A DNA stretch of 7,197 bases from an uncultured Haemophilus sp. (GTDB lineage Bacteria > Pseudomonadota > Gammaproteobacteria > Enterobacterales > Pasteurellaceae). Under the pieces are notes generated by a model that was not told the origin of the DNA, searched no databases, and saw nothing but the letters and a program-made list of their open reading frames with translations. Made by a program: the position numbers and the translations under genes. Below, piece after piece: positions 1 to 4,623 of this stretch. Positions within the stretch are counted from its first letter, which is position 1; every line of letters starts with the position of its first letter. Where the stretch lies: assembly GCF_905207935.1 (NCBI RefSeq), contig NZ_CAJLNI010000094.1, positions 1-7,197 on the forward strand, written 5' to 3'.

Positions 1-133
1 CCTCCTCAATTTGAAACTGCTTACGCCAGCGATTCGGTGAAATCTTATGTTTTTTCAAGAAGTGCTGACGCAAGGCGGTATCGCAATAAAATCCACTTTG
101 TTCTGCAATATCAGTAATAGATAAATCTGTGCT
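1..133 (-). pseudogene. 3' end fragment of a GlxA/AraC-type regulator gene (second copy)
   Basis: Read on the minus strand this encodes the last part of an AraC-type DNA-binding domain (second helix-turn-helix, with residues such as DIAEQSGF and the ending RWRKQFQIEE). It aligns base for base with 1609-1741, the end of the intact regulator, with 5 mismatches in 133 and no gaps. Some differences change the protein: the intact copy has GFHSD where this copy has GFYCD. It is therefore a diverged allele rather than a fresh duplication. The similarity stops at about 133, where the sequence switches to an unrelated plus-strand reading frame. The last codon and stop lie beyond the left edge. No N-terminal part is present in the window, so this piece cannot make a regulator. 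Confidence 0.85.
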
Positions 134-137
134 ATCA

Positions 138-248
138 GATAGTCATGTCGCTGTTGTTACTGATAGCAATAGTGAGTATAGTGATCCATATGCAAGTACG
201 TACGGTGGGAATTATTGGATTTTACCTAAGGGGAAATGTTCATGTTAA
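138..248 (+). pseudogene. 3' remnant of an unknown gene upstream of the secreted protein
   Basis: A plus-strand frame runs without stops from 90 to a TAA at 246-248. From about 138 it reads like protein (…SDPYASTYGG…, ending WILPKGKCSC); before that it overlaps the regulator tail and is not meaningful. The segment is rich in Ser, Gly and Tyr and ends Cys-Ser-Cys. Its stop codon overlaps the start of the next gene (ATGTTAA, 242-248), the usual sign of two translationally coupled genes. I do not recognise the family. I infer that the 5' part of this gene was lost when the regulator tail was joined at about 134-140. Confidence 0.45.
229..233 (+). promoter_or_regulatory. Ribosome binding site that sets the start at 242
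   Basis: AGGGG lies 8 bases before the ATG at 242 but only 2 bases before the in-frame ATG at 236. The spacing favours 242 as the true start. Confidence 0.55.
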
Positions 249-880
249 TTAAAAAATTTCTTTTTACATGTTTTATTGCTATTGTTTTTGCCTATGCTAA
301 TGCTTGTACCCGCACTATTAACGAGGGTTGTGAGAAGACTATTCAATTTACAATGGATGATAATATTACCGTTTCCAATGTGATACATTGGGAAATCATG
401 CCTGGAAAATATGTTCTGAATTTTAGACATTATCGAGCATCAGACTCGGAAGGAGTGGTTCATCGGTTGACTGAGAATCAGCTCATTAATGCCATTAAGT
501 ATTCCATTGCGCAAATCGATAAAAATAAATTGTATGCAATACAGTTAAACTGGAGCAGTAGCGAGACATCACGGAGGTCAGTTGAGAAAGCGCTTAAGGA
601 AAATACTTTGTTGGGCGGCAGGTATTCGGCATTCGATAAAAAGATACAAAAGATTATAACGAAATCTTTTATTCAAAGCCCGTTCATACGGAAGTTGTGC
701 ATGCAGATTGATAATCTGAAGATGAGCTGTAATTTCAAATCATATTTCTTGGAGCCCATTTTATTTAAGACGGGCGAGTATAGCTCCGGAAAAACTATTC
801 GGTCAGATGAAAATGCAAATATCAACTGGATTGGTTTAGCTTCATATGAACTGTGGTTTAGTATTCCTATTAGTCAGTAA
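242..880 (+). CDS. Secreted or periplasmic protein of unknown function
   Basis: I do not recognise this 212-residue protein. Residues 1-21 are a clear signal peptide: MLIKKF, a hydrophobic stretch to about residue 17, then a signal peptidase I-type ANA site before Cys22. The residues before Cys22 do not fit a lipobox, so a lipoprotein is less likely. The mature part has four cysteines (22, 30, 153, 163), enough for two disulfides, and a central Lys-rich, helix-like region (about 112-145). The ATG at 242 is chosen over 236 because of the ribosome site at 229-233. The gene overlaps the stop of a truncated upstream gene by 7 bases, so the two were probably co-translated. A hairpin at 918-946 follows. 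A coupled, exported partner is the layout of effector/immunity pairs, but nothing in the sequence proves that role. The Neisseria-type uptake hairpin suggests transfer from a Neisseria. Confidence 0.75.
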   Translation: MLIKKFLFTCFIAIVFAYANACTRTINEGCEKTIQFTMDDNITVSNVIHWEIMPGKYVLNFRHYRASDSEGVVHRLTENQLINAIKYSIAQIDKNKLYAIQLNWSSSETSRRSVEKALKENTLLGGRYSAFDKKIQKIITKSFIQSPFIRKLCMQIDNLKMSCNFKSYFLEPILFKTGEYSSGKTIRSDENANINWIGLASYELWFSIPISQ

Positions 881-917
881 GCAAACATAGACTAAGTTGA
901 AAACCCAACTTTCAAAA

Positions 918-946
918 AGGTCGTCTGAAAAACTTTCAGACGACCT
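918..946. terminator. Hairpin built from inverted Neisseria uptake words (AGGTCGTCTGAA)
   Basis: A perfect 13-bp stem (918-930 with 934-946) closes a 3-base AAC loop. Each arm carries AGGTCGTCTGAA, which matches the uptake-sequence dialect described for the Neisseria mucosa group (AG-mucDUS). Inverted uptake words doubling as terminators are typical of Neisseria genes. The hairpin is preceded on the plus strand by CAAAAA, so the U-tract would serve minus-strand transcripts. For the plus-strand gene ending at 880 it is a weaker, stem-only terminator. Confidence 0.8.
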
Positions 947-1056
947 AAAATACATCCTCTTCAGGCAAGAACAAAAGTTAGCCTCCTCAGGATGGCTGTC
1001 CCTATCACCAAAATATTGCGAAGAAGCCTCAAGCCGTATCGATACTGAAAATAAAA

Positions 1057-1080
1057 GGGGCTGACGTAGATTAGCCCTAA
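1057..1080. repeat. Terminal inverted repeat of the IS1016 remnant
   Basis: GGGGCTGACGTAGATTAGCC resembles the IS1016 end sequence as I remember it. The transposase stop codon (1077-1079, minus strand) lies within it. No partner copy is found near 1521-1620. Confidence 0.6.
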
Positions 1081-1521
1081 ATTCCACACCAATTCCACTG
1101 GGTTTGAAGTTGCCGGGACGGTGTGCCGAAGTTAAATCGAAATTCGCATTCTTTCAAGAACAGCGGGAAAGATTTGCGATCGATTCTGTTGTATTTTCGC
1201 AAGACGCGTTTTGCCTGATTCCAAAATTCTCAATGCCGTTGATGTGGTTCTGATGGTCTGCAAGCGCTTTGGAATGGTTGATGTGGTGATGGAAAAACCG
1301 CTGACGCCCGGCTTGTCATAGCTGCTCAGGCTATCCATGTAAACAATGCTGTCCGGCATGATTTTCTGTTTGATAACAGGCAAAGCATCGGACTTGGCAT
1401 TATCTACGGCAACGATATAGACCCGTCCGTTACGTTTCAGAATGCCGAAGACGACAACTTTCCCTGATGCACCGCGACCGCGTCTGCTCCTGCAGCGTCC
1501 GCCGAAATAGCTTTTATCCAT
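1077..1521 (-). pseudogene. IS1016-family transposase, N-terminally truncated with two frameshifts
   Basis: The frame opens with DKSYFGG, then KVVVFGILKRNGRVY and PDSIVYMD, the IS1016 transposase core. The first catalytic Asp sits in D-[EK]-SYFGG and the second in VYMD. At about 1291-1297 the frame is lost within a run of A (plus strand). A different frame then continues the family sequence (HHHINHS…HQNHINGIENF). At about 1221-1226 a second run of A loses one more base, and a third frame continues (KRVLRKYNRI…KECEFRFNFGTPS) to a stop at 1077-1079. Both shifts look like single-base losses in homopolymers: they may be real decay or sequencing errors. Without repair the ORF ends at 1132 after 129 codons of partly nonsense sequence. 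About 90 N-terminal residues, where a zinc-ribbon/HTH region would be, are absent. Confidence 0.85.
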
Positions 1522-1580
1522 TTAGATCAAACAAGCGGTTTTAATTTTAAATTGAATTTGCAAAAACATCTAAAAATCTG

Positions 1581-1589
1581 GCCGCACTT
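1581..1589 (-). other. Degenerate Haemophilus uptake word (8 of 9)
   Basis: GCCGCACTT is one base from the complement of AAGTGCGGT and is followed by an A/T-rich stretch. It lies between the IS1016 remnant and the regulator stop codon, suggesting that Haemophilus chromosome resumes by about 1520-1580. Confidence 0.4.
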
Positions 1590-1603
1590 TAAAATAAAAA
1601 GAT

Positions 1604-2557
1604 CTAAACCTCCTCAATTTGAAACTGCTTACGCCAGCGATTCGGTGAAATCTTATGTTTTTTTAAGAAGTGCTGACGCAAGGCGGTATCGCTATGAAAT
1701 CCACTTTGTTCTGCAATGTCAGTGATAGATAAATCTGTGCTTTCCAAAAGCTCTCTTGCTCGTTGTAGCCTTGCTTCAATTAACCATTGATTTAATGACA
1801 TTCCGGTTGCTTTGCGAAAATGTCGGGTGAAAGTGCTACGGCTCATTGACAAACGTTCGGCAAGGCTATCAGTAGAATGAAGTGCGGTCAGATTTTCATT
1901 TAAATAAGCAAGCAACGCATTGATATTATGATTAGGTGTGGAACGAGAAATAGGGCGTTCGATAAATTGAGCTTGTCCGCCTTCACGATGAGGGGGGATA
2001 ACCAGTATTCGGGCAATATGATTGGCAATTTTCACACCATATAATTTACGGACAATAGAAAGACAACAATCCATGGAAGCTGCCGTTCCTGCTGAGGTAA
2101 TCAGTCGATCTTGTTCTAAATAAATAGGATTTAAATCCCATTTCACCTGCGGAAAGCGACGAGTAAAATCACTATCTCCTAGCCAATGTGTGGTTGCTTT
2201 TTTGCCGTTAAGTAGGCCACTGCACGCTAACACATAGGCGCCATAACATAACCCCACTACTGTCGCACCACGTTGATACGCTTGCCGTAATGCTGTTAAT
2301 AAAGCCTCACTCGGCATTACTTGAGTATCATGCCATCCAGTCATCACAACAATATCGGCATTCTCCAACCACTCTAAACCTCCATCTAAATGTATGTGAA
2401 ATAGCGAGTTTGTCAGGTTGTCCGAATCGCTAACGATTTTACAGTCAAATAATGGCTTGCCGTTTAAATCCGACATAGAAAAAACGGAATATGCCATCGC
2501 AAAATGAATGGGCATCATTTGTTCATACACAATCAAAGCAACTGTGGGTTTATTCAT
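1604..2557 (-). CDS. GlxA-family transcriptional regulator (DJ-1/PfpI domain plus AraC HTH)
   Basis: A 317-residue cytoplasmic DNA-binding regulator. Residues about 5-170 form a DJ-1/PfpI (class I glutamine amidotransferase-like) domain with the nucleophile-elbow-like GLCYGAY around Cys104 and the usual ATTHW at 121-125. Such domains in regulators are thought to sense ligands rather than catalyse. Residues about 210-317 form the AraC/XylS double helix-turn-helix: the first HTH around LAERLSMSRSTFTRHFRK (232-249), the second around ITDIAEQSGFHSDTALRQHF (278-297), then the PNRWRK end. The start is set by AGGAG at 2565-2569, 7 bases before the ATG; an upstream in-frame ATG at 2590 lacks this. 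Length is normal for the family. It is transcribed away from the metallo-hydrolase gene at 2699, which is its likely target. A Haemophilus uptake word lies inside the gene (1880-1888), so it is resident Haemophilus DNA. The effector ligand is not visible. Confidence 0.93.
   Translation of the reverse strand: MNKPTVALIVYEQMMPIHFAMAYSVFSMSDLNGKPLFDCKIVSDSDNLTNSLFHIHLDGGLEWLENADIVVMTGWHDTQVMPSEALLTALRQAYQRGATVVGLCYGAYVLACSGLLNGKKATTHWLGDSDFTRRFPQVKWDLNPIYLEQDRLITSAGTAASMDCCLSIVRKLYGVKIANHIARILVIPPHREGGQAQFIERPISRSTPNHNINALLAYLNENLTALHSTDSLAERLSMSRSTFTRHFRKATGMSLNQWLIEARLQRARELLESTDLSITDIAEQSGFHSDTALRQHFLKKHKISPNRWRKQFQIEEV
1609..1741. repeat. Direct repeat partner of 1-133
   Basis: These 133 bases match 1-133 in the same orientation at 128 positions. 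The two copies flank the whole Neisseria-like block with its IS1016 remnant (about 134-1608). The copy here is part of the intact regulator gene; the left one is a cut-off tail. Confidence 0.9.
1880..1888 (+). other. Haemophilus DNA uptake word (AAGTGCGGT)
   Basis: Exact 9-base core followed by CAGATTTTCATTT, which fits the A/T-rich second half of the extended uptake motif. It lies inside the regulator gene. Confidence 0.8.
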
Positions 2558-2698
2558 TTTATTTCTCCTACTTTGATATGAGCATAACACAGAAATGACC
2601 TGATTATTACGTTTATTGATTTCTTATCCATTTTTGCGCAATTTTGTTCTCACTATAATATGTTTATTCATTCAATAACGTATAGAAAAGGAAAAACA
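2558..2698. promoter_or_regulatory. Divergent promoter region of regulator and metallo-hydrolase
   Basis: This 141-base gap must carry both promoters. For the plus-strand gene TATAAT at 2654-2659 is a perfect -10 box, but no good -35 box lies 16-18 bases upstream, which suits an activator-dependent promoter. On the minus strand TATGCT (2586-2581) could be the -10 of the regulator gene. Two near-identical direct repeats, GTTTATTGATT (2611-2621) and GTTTATTCATT (2662-2672), are 51 bases apart, about five helical turns, and are candidate regulator sites. Confidence 0.5.
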
Positions 2699-3571
2699 AT
2701 GAACTTAAAAACCTTAATTAGCACTACAGCATTGGCTATTAGCGCAAATACTTTCGCTGTAGATCTTGCCTCTAAAAACACTGACAGCTACCAACATATC
2801 CGCAATGCCACTGGTCGCCTGAACTATGCAGGGAAAACTTTTTTAATTGACCCGATGCTTGCTGAAAAAGGACGTTATGCAGGTTTTGAAGGGACATTAA
2901 ATAGCCATTTGCGTAATCCACTTGTGGAATTGCCGATGAAAGCAGAAGATACTTTTAAAGATGTTGATGCCATTATTTTAACTCATACACATGAAGATCA
3001 TTGGGATGAGGTTGCACAAAAAATTTTACCTAAATCCATCAAAATTTTTGTGCAACATGAACGGGATGGCGACTTACTCAAAGCGCAAGGTTTTACTAAC
3101 ATAACCAGTTTATCGCTAGAAAAACCGGTGGAGTTCGAAGGTATTATTTTAAATAAAACCGGCGGTTCTCACGGCACAACGGAAATGTACGCTGTACCAC
3201 AATTAGCCGAGATTTTAGATGAGGCGATGGGCGTAACATTCCAAGCGAAAGACCATCCAACGGTTTATTTGGTTGGTGACACAGTTTGGACTGCCGAAGT
3301 AAACAAAGCCATTAATCGTTATAAACCTGATGTAATGATTATGAACACAGGTGATGCGCGTACCTTAGCTTTTCCGAATGATGGCATTATTATGGGGTTA
3401 CAAGATGTTGCTCATGCTCGTAACATGCTACCAAATACAAAACTTATCACGGTGCACATGGATGCAGTAAATCATATGTCTGTTTACCGTAAGGATTTAC
3501 GCCAATTTGTCCAAGCAAATAAGCTTGAAAATGTAGCAATTCCAGAAGATGGTGAAACAGTGAAGTTTTAA
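2699..3571 (+). CDS. Periplasmic metallo-beta-lactamase-fold hydrolase
   Basis: A 290-residue exported hydrolase of unknown substrate. Residues 1-20 form a signal peptide (MNLKTLISTTALAIS…) with a likely cut after TFA20. The metal-binding set is complete: HTHEDH at 96-101 (His96, His98, Asp100, His101), His158 in GGSHGT, Asp194 in GDTVW and His253 or His259 in VHMDAVNH. The layout resembles the UlaG/PF12706-like lactonase branch (GDTVW, NTGDA, HMDAVNH) rather than true beta-lactamases. By family, two Zn or Mn ions would activate water for hydrolysis of a lactone, ester or phosphoester. The start at 2699 is chosen for AAGGA at 2688-2692 and because it gives the signal peptide; 2660 is also in frame but adds a non-signal extension. 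It is divergent from the GlxA-type regulator, so probably controlled by it. It has no downstream partner. A quorum-quenching or detoxifying role is possible but unproven. Confidence 0.9.
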   Translation: MNLKTLISTTALAISANTFAVDLASKNTDSYQHIRNATGRLNYAGKTFLIDPMLAEKGRYAGFEGTLNSHLRNPLVELPMKAEDTFKDVDAIILTHTHEDHWDEVAQKILPKSIKIFVQHERDGDLLKAQGFTNITSLSLEKPVEFEGIILNKTGGSHGTTEMYAVPQLAEILDEAMGVTFQAKDHPTVYLVGDTVWTAEVNKAINRYKPDVMIMNTGDARTLAFPNDGIIMGLQDVAHARNMLPNTKLITVHMDAVNHMSVYRKDLRQFVQANKLENVAIPEDGETVKF

Positions 3572-3623
3572 AAACAAGTGGTTGAGTTCTTAGGATAATT
3601 CACAAAAAACACCTAAAAATTTA

Positions 3624-3632
3624 ACCGCACTT
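3624..3632 (-). other. Haemophilus DNA uptake word
   Basis: ACCGCACTT is the exact complement of AAGTGCGGT, with the A/T-rich CACCTAAAAATTTA on the expected side. It lies 53 bases after the metallo-hydrolase stop and only 12 bases before a Neisseria uptake word. Confidence 0.8.
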
Positions 3633-3644
3633 CGTTATATAAAA

Positions 3645-3666
3645 GCCGTCTGAATTTTCAGACGGC
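3645..3666. terminator. Inverted Neisseria uptake words forming a terminator-like hairpin
   Basis: GCCGTCTGAA (3645-3654) and TTCAGACGGC (3657-3666) make a perfect 10-bp stem with a TT loop, flanked by AAA before and CTTT after. The minus-strand reading of 3657-3668 is AGGCCGTCTGAA, the 12-base AG-DUS form used by several Neisseria. It could end transcription of the metallo-hydrolase gene in the plus direction, though the T-run is short. Confidence 0.75.
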
Positions 3667-3672
3667 CTTTGA

Positions 3673-3699
3673 TTATAGCCAGGCAAAGTCAGGCTATAA
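3673..3699. repeat. Hairpin in the orphan leader (first)
   Basis: TTATAGCC (3673-3680) pairs with GGCTATAA (3692-3699) across an 11-base loop: a perfect 8-bp inverted repeat directly after the uptake-word hairpin. Function unknown. Confidence 0.5.
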
Positions 3700-3702
3700 A
3701 AA

Positions 3703-3721
3703 CCATACGCTATGCGTATGG
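3703..3721. repeat. Hairpin in the orphan leader (second)
   Basis: CCATACGC (3703-3710) pairs with GCGTATGG (3714-3721) across a TAT loop. Small perfect hairpins like this occur at the ends of IS200/IS605-type elements, but no such transposase follows, so that link is only a possibility. Confidence 0.5.
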
Positions 3722-3740
3722 AGACAAATAGCTTAAGCGA

Positions 3741-3807
3741 TGAACAGAAAAAAATCCTCGCTATATAATGAACAAGGCTGACAACCAAAATTCAACATAT
3801 AGGAGGA
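3741..3807 (+). promoter_or_regulatory. Promoter and ribosome site with no gene behind them
   Basis: TGAACA (3741-3746), 17 bases, then TATAAT (3764-3769) is a good sigma-70 promoter, and AGGAGG stands at 3802-3807. No ATG, and no GTG or TTG at proper spacing, follows: 14 bases after the ribosome site the palindromic element (3821) begins. I infer that this is the 5' end of a gene whose body was removed or replaced. Confidence 0.5.
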
Positions 3808-3820
3808 TTATTTACCCCTC

Positions 3821-3914
3821 GTAGCGTGCATCTTGATGCACGACCGAATCACGCACGGAACGTTATTTAACCCTTTCGGGCATTCACGATTTCGTGCAAC
3901 AAGTTGCACGCTAC
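3821..3914. repeat. 94-bp MITE/REP-like element with twin hairpin ends
   Basis: The ends are 10-bp perfect inverted repeats, GTAGCGTGCA (3821-3830) and TGCACGCTAC (3905-3914). Each end also folds on itself: CGTGCATC-TT-GATGCACG (3825-3842) and CGTGCAAC-AA-GTTGCACG (3893-3910), both 8-bp stems with 2-base loops. The middle is G+C-richer than the surroundings and has no gene. No second copy is in the window. The shape is that of small non-autonomous or REP-type repeats. It lies exactly between the gene-less leader and the IS3 remnant. Confidence 0.65.
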
Positions 3915-4230
3915 AATTCTTAAACCGACAGAATGCCCGATTATTCACAGCGACCAAGGTGTATTGTATGGCACGGCGGAATGGGTAAAGATGTTGGAGG
4001 GTAAAGCGGTGCAAAGTATGAGTCGCCGAGGAAATTGCTACGATAATGCGGTGATTGAAAGTTTTTTTGCGATACTAAAATCAGAGTGCTTTTACTCTCG
4101 GACTTATCATTCAATTGCTGAATTACAGGCTGAAATTGAAGAATATTTAGTGTATTACAACCAAAAACGAATTAAACTTGCTTTCAAAGGGTTGAGCCCG
4201 GTGCAATACCGAGCTCAATATTTAAGTTAA
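3915..4230 (+). pseudogene. IS3-family transposase OrfB, C-terminal fragment
   Basis: About 104 codons of the DDE integrase core remain. HSDQG (Asp at about 3952-3954) carries the second catalytic Asp and ESFFAILKSE the catalytic Glu, 34 residues later. SMSRRGNCYDNA and YYNQKRIKLAF are IS3 hallmarks, and the end LSPVQYRAQYLS is the normal C-terminus. The first catalytic Asp and all upstream sequence are gone. An ATG at 3904 opens the frame but lies in the end of the palindromic element and has no ribosome site, so it is not a real start. The closest group by eye is the IS150-like branch. Confidence 0.85.
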
Positions 4231-4234
4231 CTAA

Positions 4235-4260
4235 CCTGTCTAACTTTTGGGGGGCAGATC
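4235..4260. repeat. Right terminal repeat of the IS3-family remnant
   Basis: CCTGTCTAACTTTTGGGGGG followed by CAGATC reads on the minus strand as GATCTG, a run of six C, then AAAAGTTAGACAGG. This is the usual end type of IS3-family elements and begins five bases after the transposase stop. Confidence 0.7.
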
Positions 4261-4261
4261 A

Positions 4262-4270
4262 AAGTGCGGT
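4262..4270 (+). other. Haemophilus DNA uptake word next to the IS3 end
   Basis: AAGTGCGGT, preceded by A and followed by CAAAACCACGATTAATAATT, a good extended motif. It lies 2 bases beyond the IS3 terminal repeat, so Haemophilus DNA resumes here. From here to 4442 (172 bases) the sequence is A/T-rich and I see no gene. Confidence 0.8.
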
Positions 4271-4442
4271 CAAAACCACGATTAATAATTTGATTGATTT
4301 CCTTTTGAACCCTATTAAACATTCAATATCCTAGCCATTTTTACTAATATGCCTTACAATTTGGCACATAATTTATTACAATGCATTTGTTATGTTACGT
4401 CTAAATCTGAGATTTTTATATTTTCTGCTCTGCATAAGCTAA

Positions 4443-4604
4443 AGTGTAGAATTACAGGCTGCGCCAAGTATTCCAACATTTTTAACTGAAAATGGCTTAA
4501 CTTATTGCACCCACGCTTCAGGTTTTTCATTTAATCCACAAACTGATGTTACTCGTCGCTTAGTCGAAAGCTATTTTGGCAAAATTTTAGATGAAACCGC
4601 TTGA
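4443..4604 (+). pseudogene. sapF: C-terminal tail of sapF joined to an unidentified open frame
   Basis: The frame is open from 4443 to a TGA at 4602-4604, 19 bases before sapZ. From 4533 it reads NPQTDVTRRLVESYFGKILD…, which aligns with the end of E. coli SapF (…SPLHELTKRLIAGHFGEALT…) and sits where sapF should end, just before sapZ. SapF is one of the two ATPases of the Sap ABC transporter (peptide and heme uptake, resistance to antimicrobial peptides). The 30 codons before it (VELQAAPSIPTFLTENGLTY…) do not fit SapF, which should read …KTLFT here as at 7183-7197; I do not recognise them. So only about 23 SapF codons remain and there is no start. The join is at about 4528-4535. Confidence 0.65.
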
Positions 4605-4623
4605 CTCACTAAGGAAAGGAAAA

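Larger units (their letters stand above)
1057..1521 (-). mobile_element. Truncated IS1016-family (IS1595 superfamily) insertion sequence
   Basis: The segment holds the 3' two thirds of an IS1016-like transposase gene on the minus strand plus one terminal repeat at 1057-1080 (GGGGCTGACGTAGATT…). I know IS1016 ends as beginning GGGGCTG, and the transposase stop lies just inside the end, as here. The other end and about the first 90 codons are missing: similarity starts abruptly at 1521, next to Haemophilus-like sequence before the regulator gene. I see no target-site duplication. The element cannot move by itself. IS1016 elements are known in both Haemophilus and Neisseria. Confidence 0.8.
3915..4260 (+). 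mobile_element. 3' remnant of an IS3-family insertion sequence
   Basis: It holds the C-terminal part of an IS3-type OrfB transposase and, after its stop, a terminal repeat (4235-4260). OrfA, the first part of OrfB and the left end are missing; the palindromic element sits at the cut. The matching left-end repeat is not found in the window. It cannot transpose by itself. Confidence 0.8.

Noticed and set aside
242..307. Lipoprotein signal on the secreted protein (Cys22)
   Set aside because: The residues before the Cys are Ala-Asn-Ala; a lipobox would need Leu or similar at -3. A signal peptidase I cut fits better.
842..1087. Minus-strand open frame of 81 codons across the uptake hairpin and the IS1016 end
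   Set aside because: It spans a palindrome and the IS terminal repeat, has no family features, and is partly the antisense of a real gene end.
3673..3721. IS200/IS605 element end
   Set aside because: Only two hairpins are seen; no TnpA or TnpB sequence follows, so it is not called as a mobile element.
3808..4014. Minus-strand open frame of 68 codons
   Set aside because: It is made of the palindromic element plus the antisense of the IS3 transposase; no ribosome site or motif.
3904..4230. The IS3 fragment as a real 108-residue gene starting at 3904
   Set aside because: The ATG lies in the arm of the palindromic element, there is no ribosome site, and the family protein needs about twice this length.
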